Shown in pieces: positions 5,875 through 5,940 of a stretch of DNA of 5,940 nt; position 1 is the stretch's first letter, and each line of letters opens with the position of its first letter. This DNA comes from Hyphomicrobiales bacterium (GTDB lineage: Bacteria; Pseudomonadota; Alphaproteobacteria; Rhizobiales; Aestuariivirgaceae), in NCBI GenBank assembly GCA_014380505.1, contig JACMJT010000078.1:1-5940 (forward strand), given 5' to 3'. Made by a program: the position numbers and the translations under genes. The notes under the pieces were generated by a model. That model did not search any database. It was not told where the DNA came from and saw only the letters and a list, made by a program, of their open reading frames with translations.

Positions 5875-5940
5875 ATGTGCAATGCTTGCATCATCGAAAA
5901 TGTAAAAAGCTCCATGTTATCCCGCCGTTCGATGTTTCGA
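5875..5940 (+). CDS. Start of a Tat-exported protein, possibly cyclase-family (partial, runs off right edge)
   Basis: Only the first 22 codons are inside the window. The ATG at 5875 is preceded by AAGGAGA (5860-5866) with 8 bases between, a strong ribosome site. The peptide begins MCNACIIENVK and continues to SRRSMFR, where Ser16-Arg17-Arg18 is the core of a twin-arginine signal. The usual Phe two residues after the arginine pair is shifted by one, with Met20 then Phe21. The MCNAC start followed by a twin-arginine motif resembles, from memory, rhizobial cyclase-family proteins (kynurenine formamidase-like metal hydrolases), but other Tat-exported enzymes are possible. An ATG at 5914 would give a shorter, more standard Tat leader but lacks a ribosome site of its own. 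The product should be exported folded to the periplasm. It lies 126 bases after ilvE on the same strand and is probably transcribed separately. Confidence 0.6.
   Translation, partial: MCNACIIENVKSSMLSRRSMFR

Noticed and set aside
1..5940. Search for CRISPR repeats, tRNA or rRNA genes, insertion sequences and phage genes
   Set aside because: No regularly spaced repeats, cloverleaf-like sequence, terminal inverted repeats or transposase motifs were seen by eye; intergenic gaps are short.

Overview
The window looks like a chromosomal segment of an alphaproteobacterium, most likely of the order Hyphomicrobiales (Rhizobiales). The coding regions are mostly GC-rich. A PetP-type MarR regulator, a PetR-type OmpR response regulator and a histidine kinase sit next to a branched-chain aminotransferase. 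At the right edge begins a short Tat-type N-terminus headed by Met-Cys-Asn-Ala-Cys. The genus cannot be fixed from this sequence. No RNA genes, mobile elements, CRISPR arrays or phage genes were seen.

Layout. (1) Bases 1-777, minus strand: a nearly complete gene, cut by the left edge, for a 2-oxoglutarate/Fe(II) oxygenase resembling the HalD/BesD amino-acid halogenases. Its iron site is His-Phe-Asp rather than the halogenase His-x-Gly, so a hydroxylase is predicted. (2) Bases 884-1774, plus strand: a divergent GcvA-like LysR regulator. The 106-base gap holds an ACAAT-N7-ATTGT dyad that could be its operator. (3) Bases 1850-2167, plus strand: a small, probably exported protein with four cysteines, not recognised, in DNA visibly less GC-rich than the kinase gene next to it. 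(4) Bases 2211-4759, minus strand: a three-gene operon read from right to left as MarR regulator (petP-like), response regulator (petR-like) and membrane histidine kinase. The first two overlap by 8 bases and the last two are 7 bases apart. (5) Bases 4858-5748, plus strand: ilvE, divergent from the operon. The shared control region holds a TATGTCA-N7-TGACATA dyad on the petP start codon, overlapping a TTGACA -35 box pointing at ilvE. (6) From base 5875, plus strand: the first 22 codons of a gene with a twin-arginine motif and a strong Shine-Dalgarno site.

How the parts may work together. The left half reads as a self-contained unit: a regulator and a divergently transcribed oxygenase that probably acts on a free amino acid or a similar small molecule. 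The right half is a signalling operon: the kinase senses an envelope signal, passes phosphate to the response regulator, and is encoded with a MarR-type partner. In Rhodobacter, PetP and PetR are linked to expression of the cytochrome bc1 genes; whether that role holds here cannot be seen. The most unusual items are the hydroxylase-type iron site in a halogenase-like scaffold, the dyad between petP and ilvE, and the unrecognised four-cysteine secreted protein. None of them amounts to a clear new multi-gene system.
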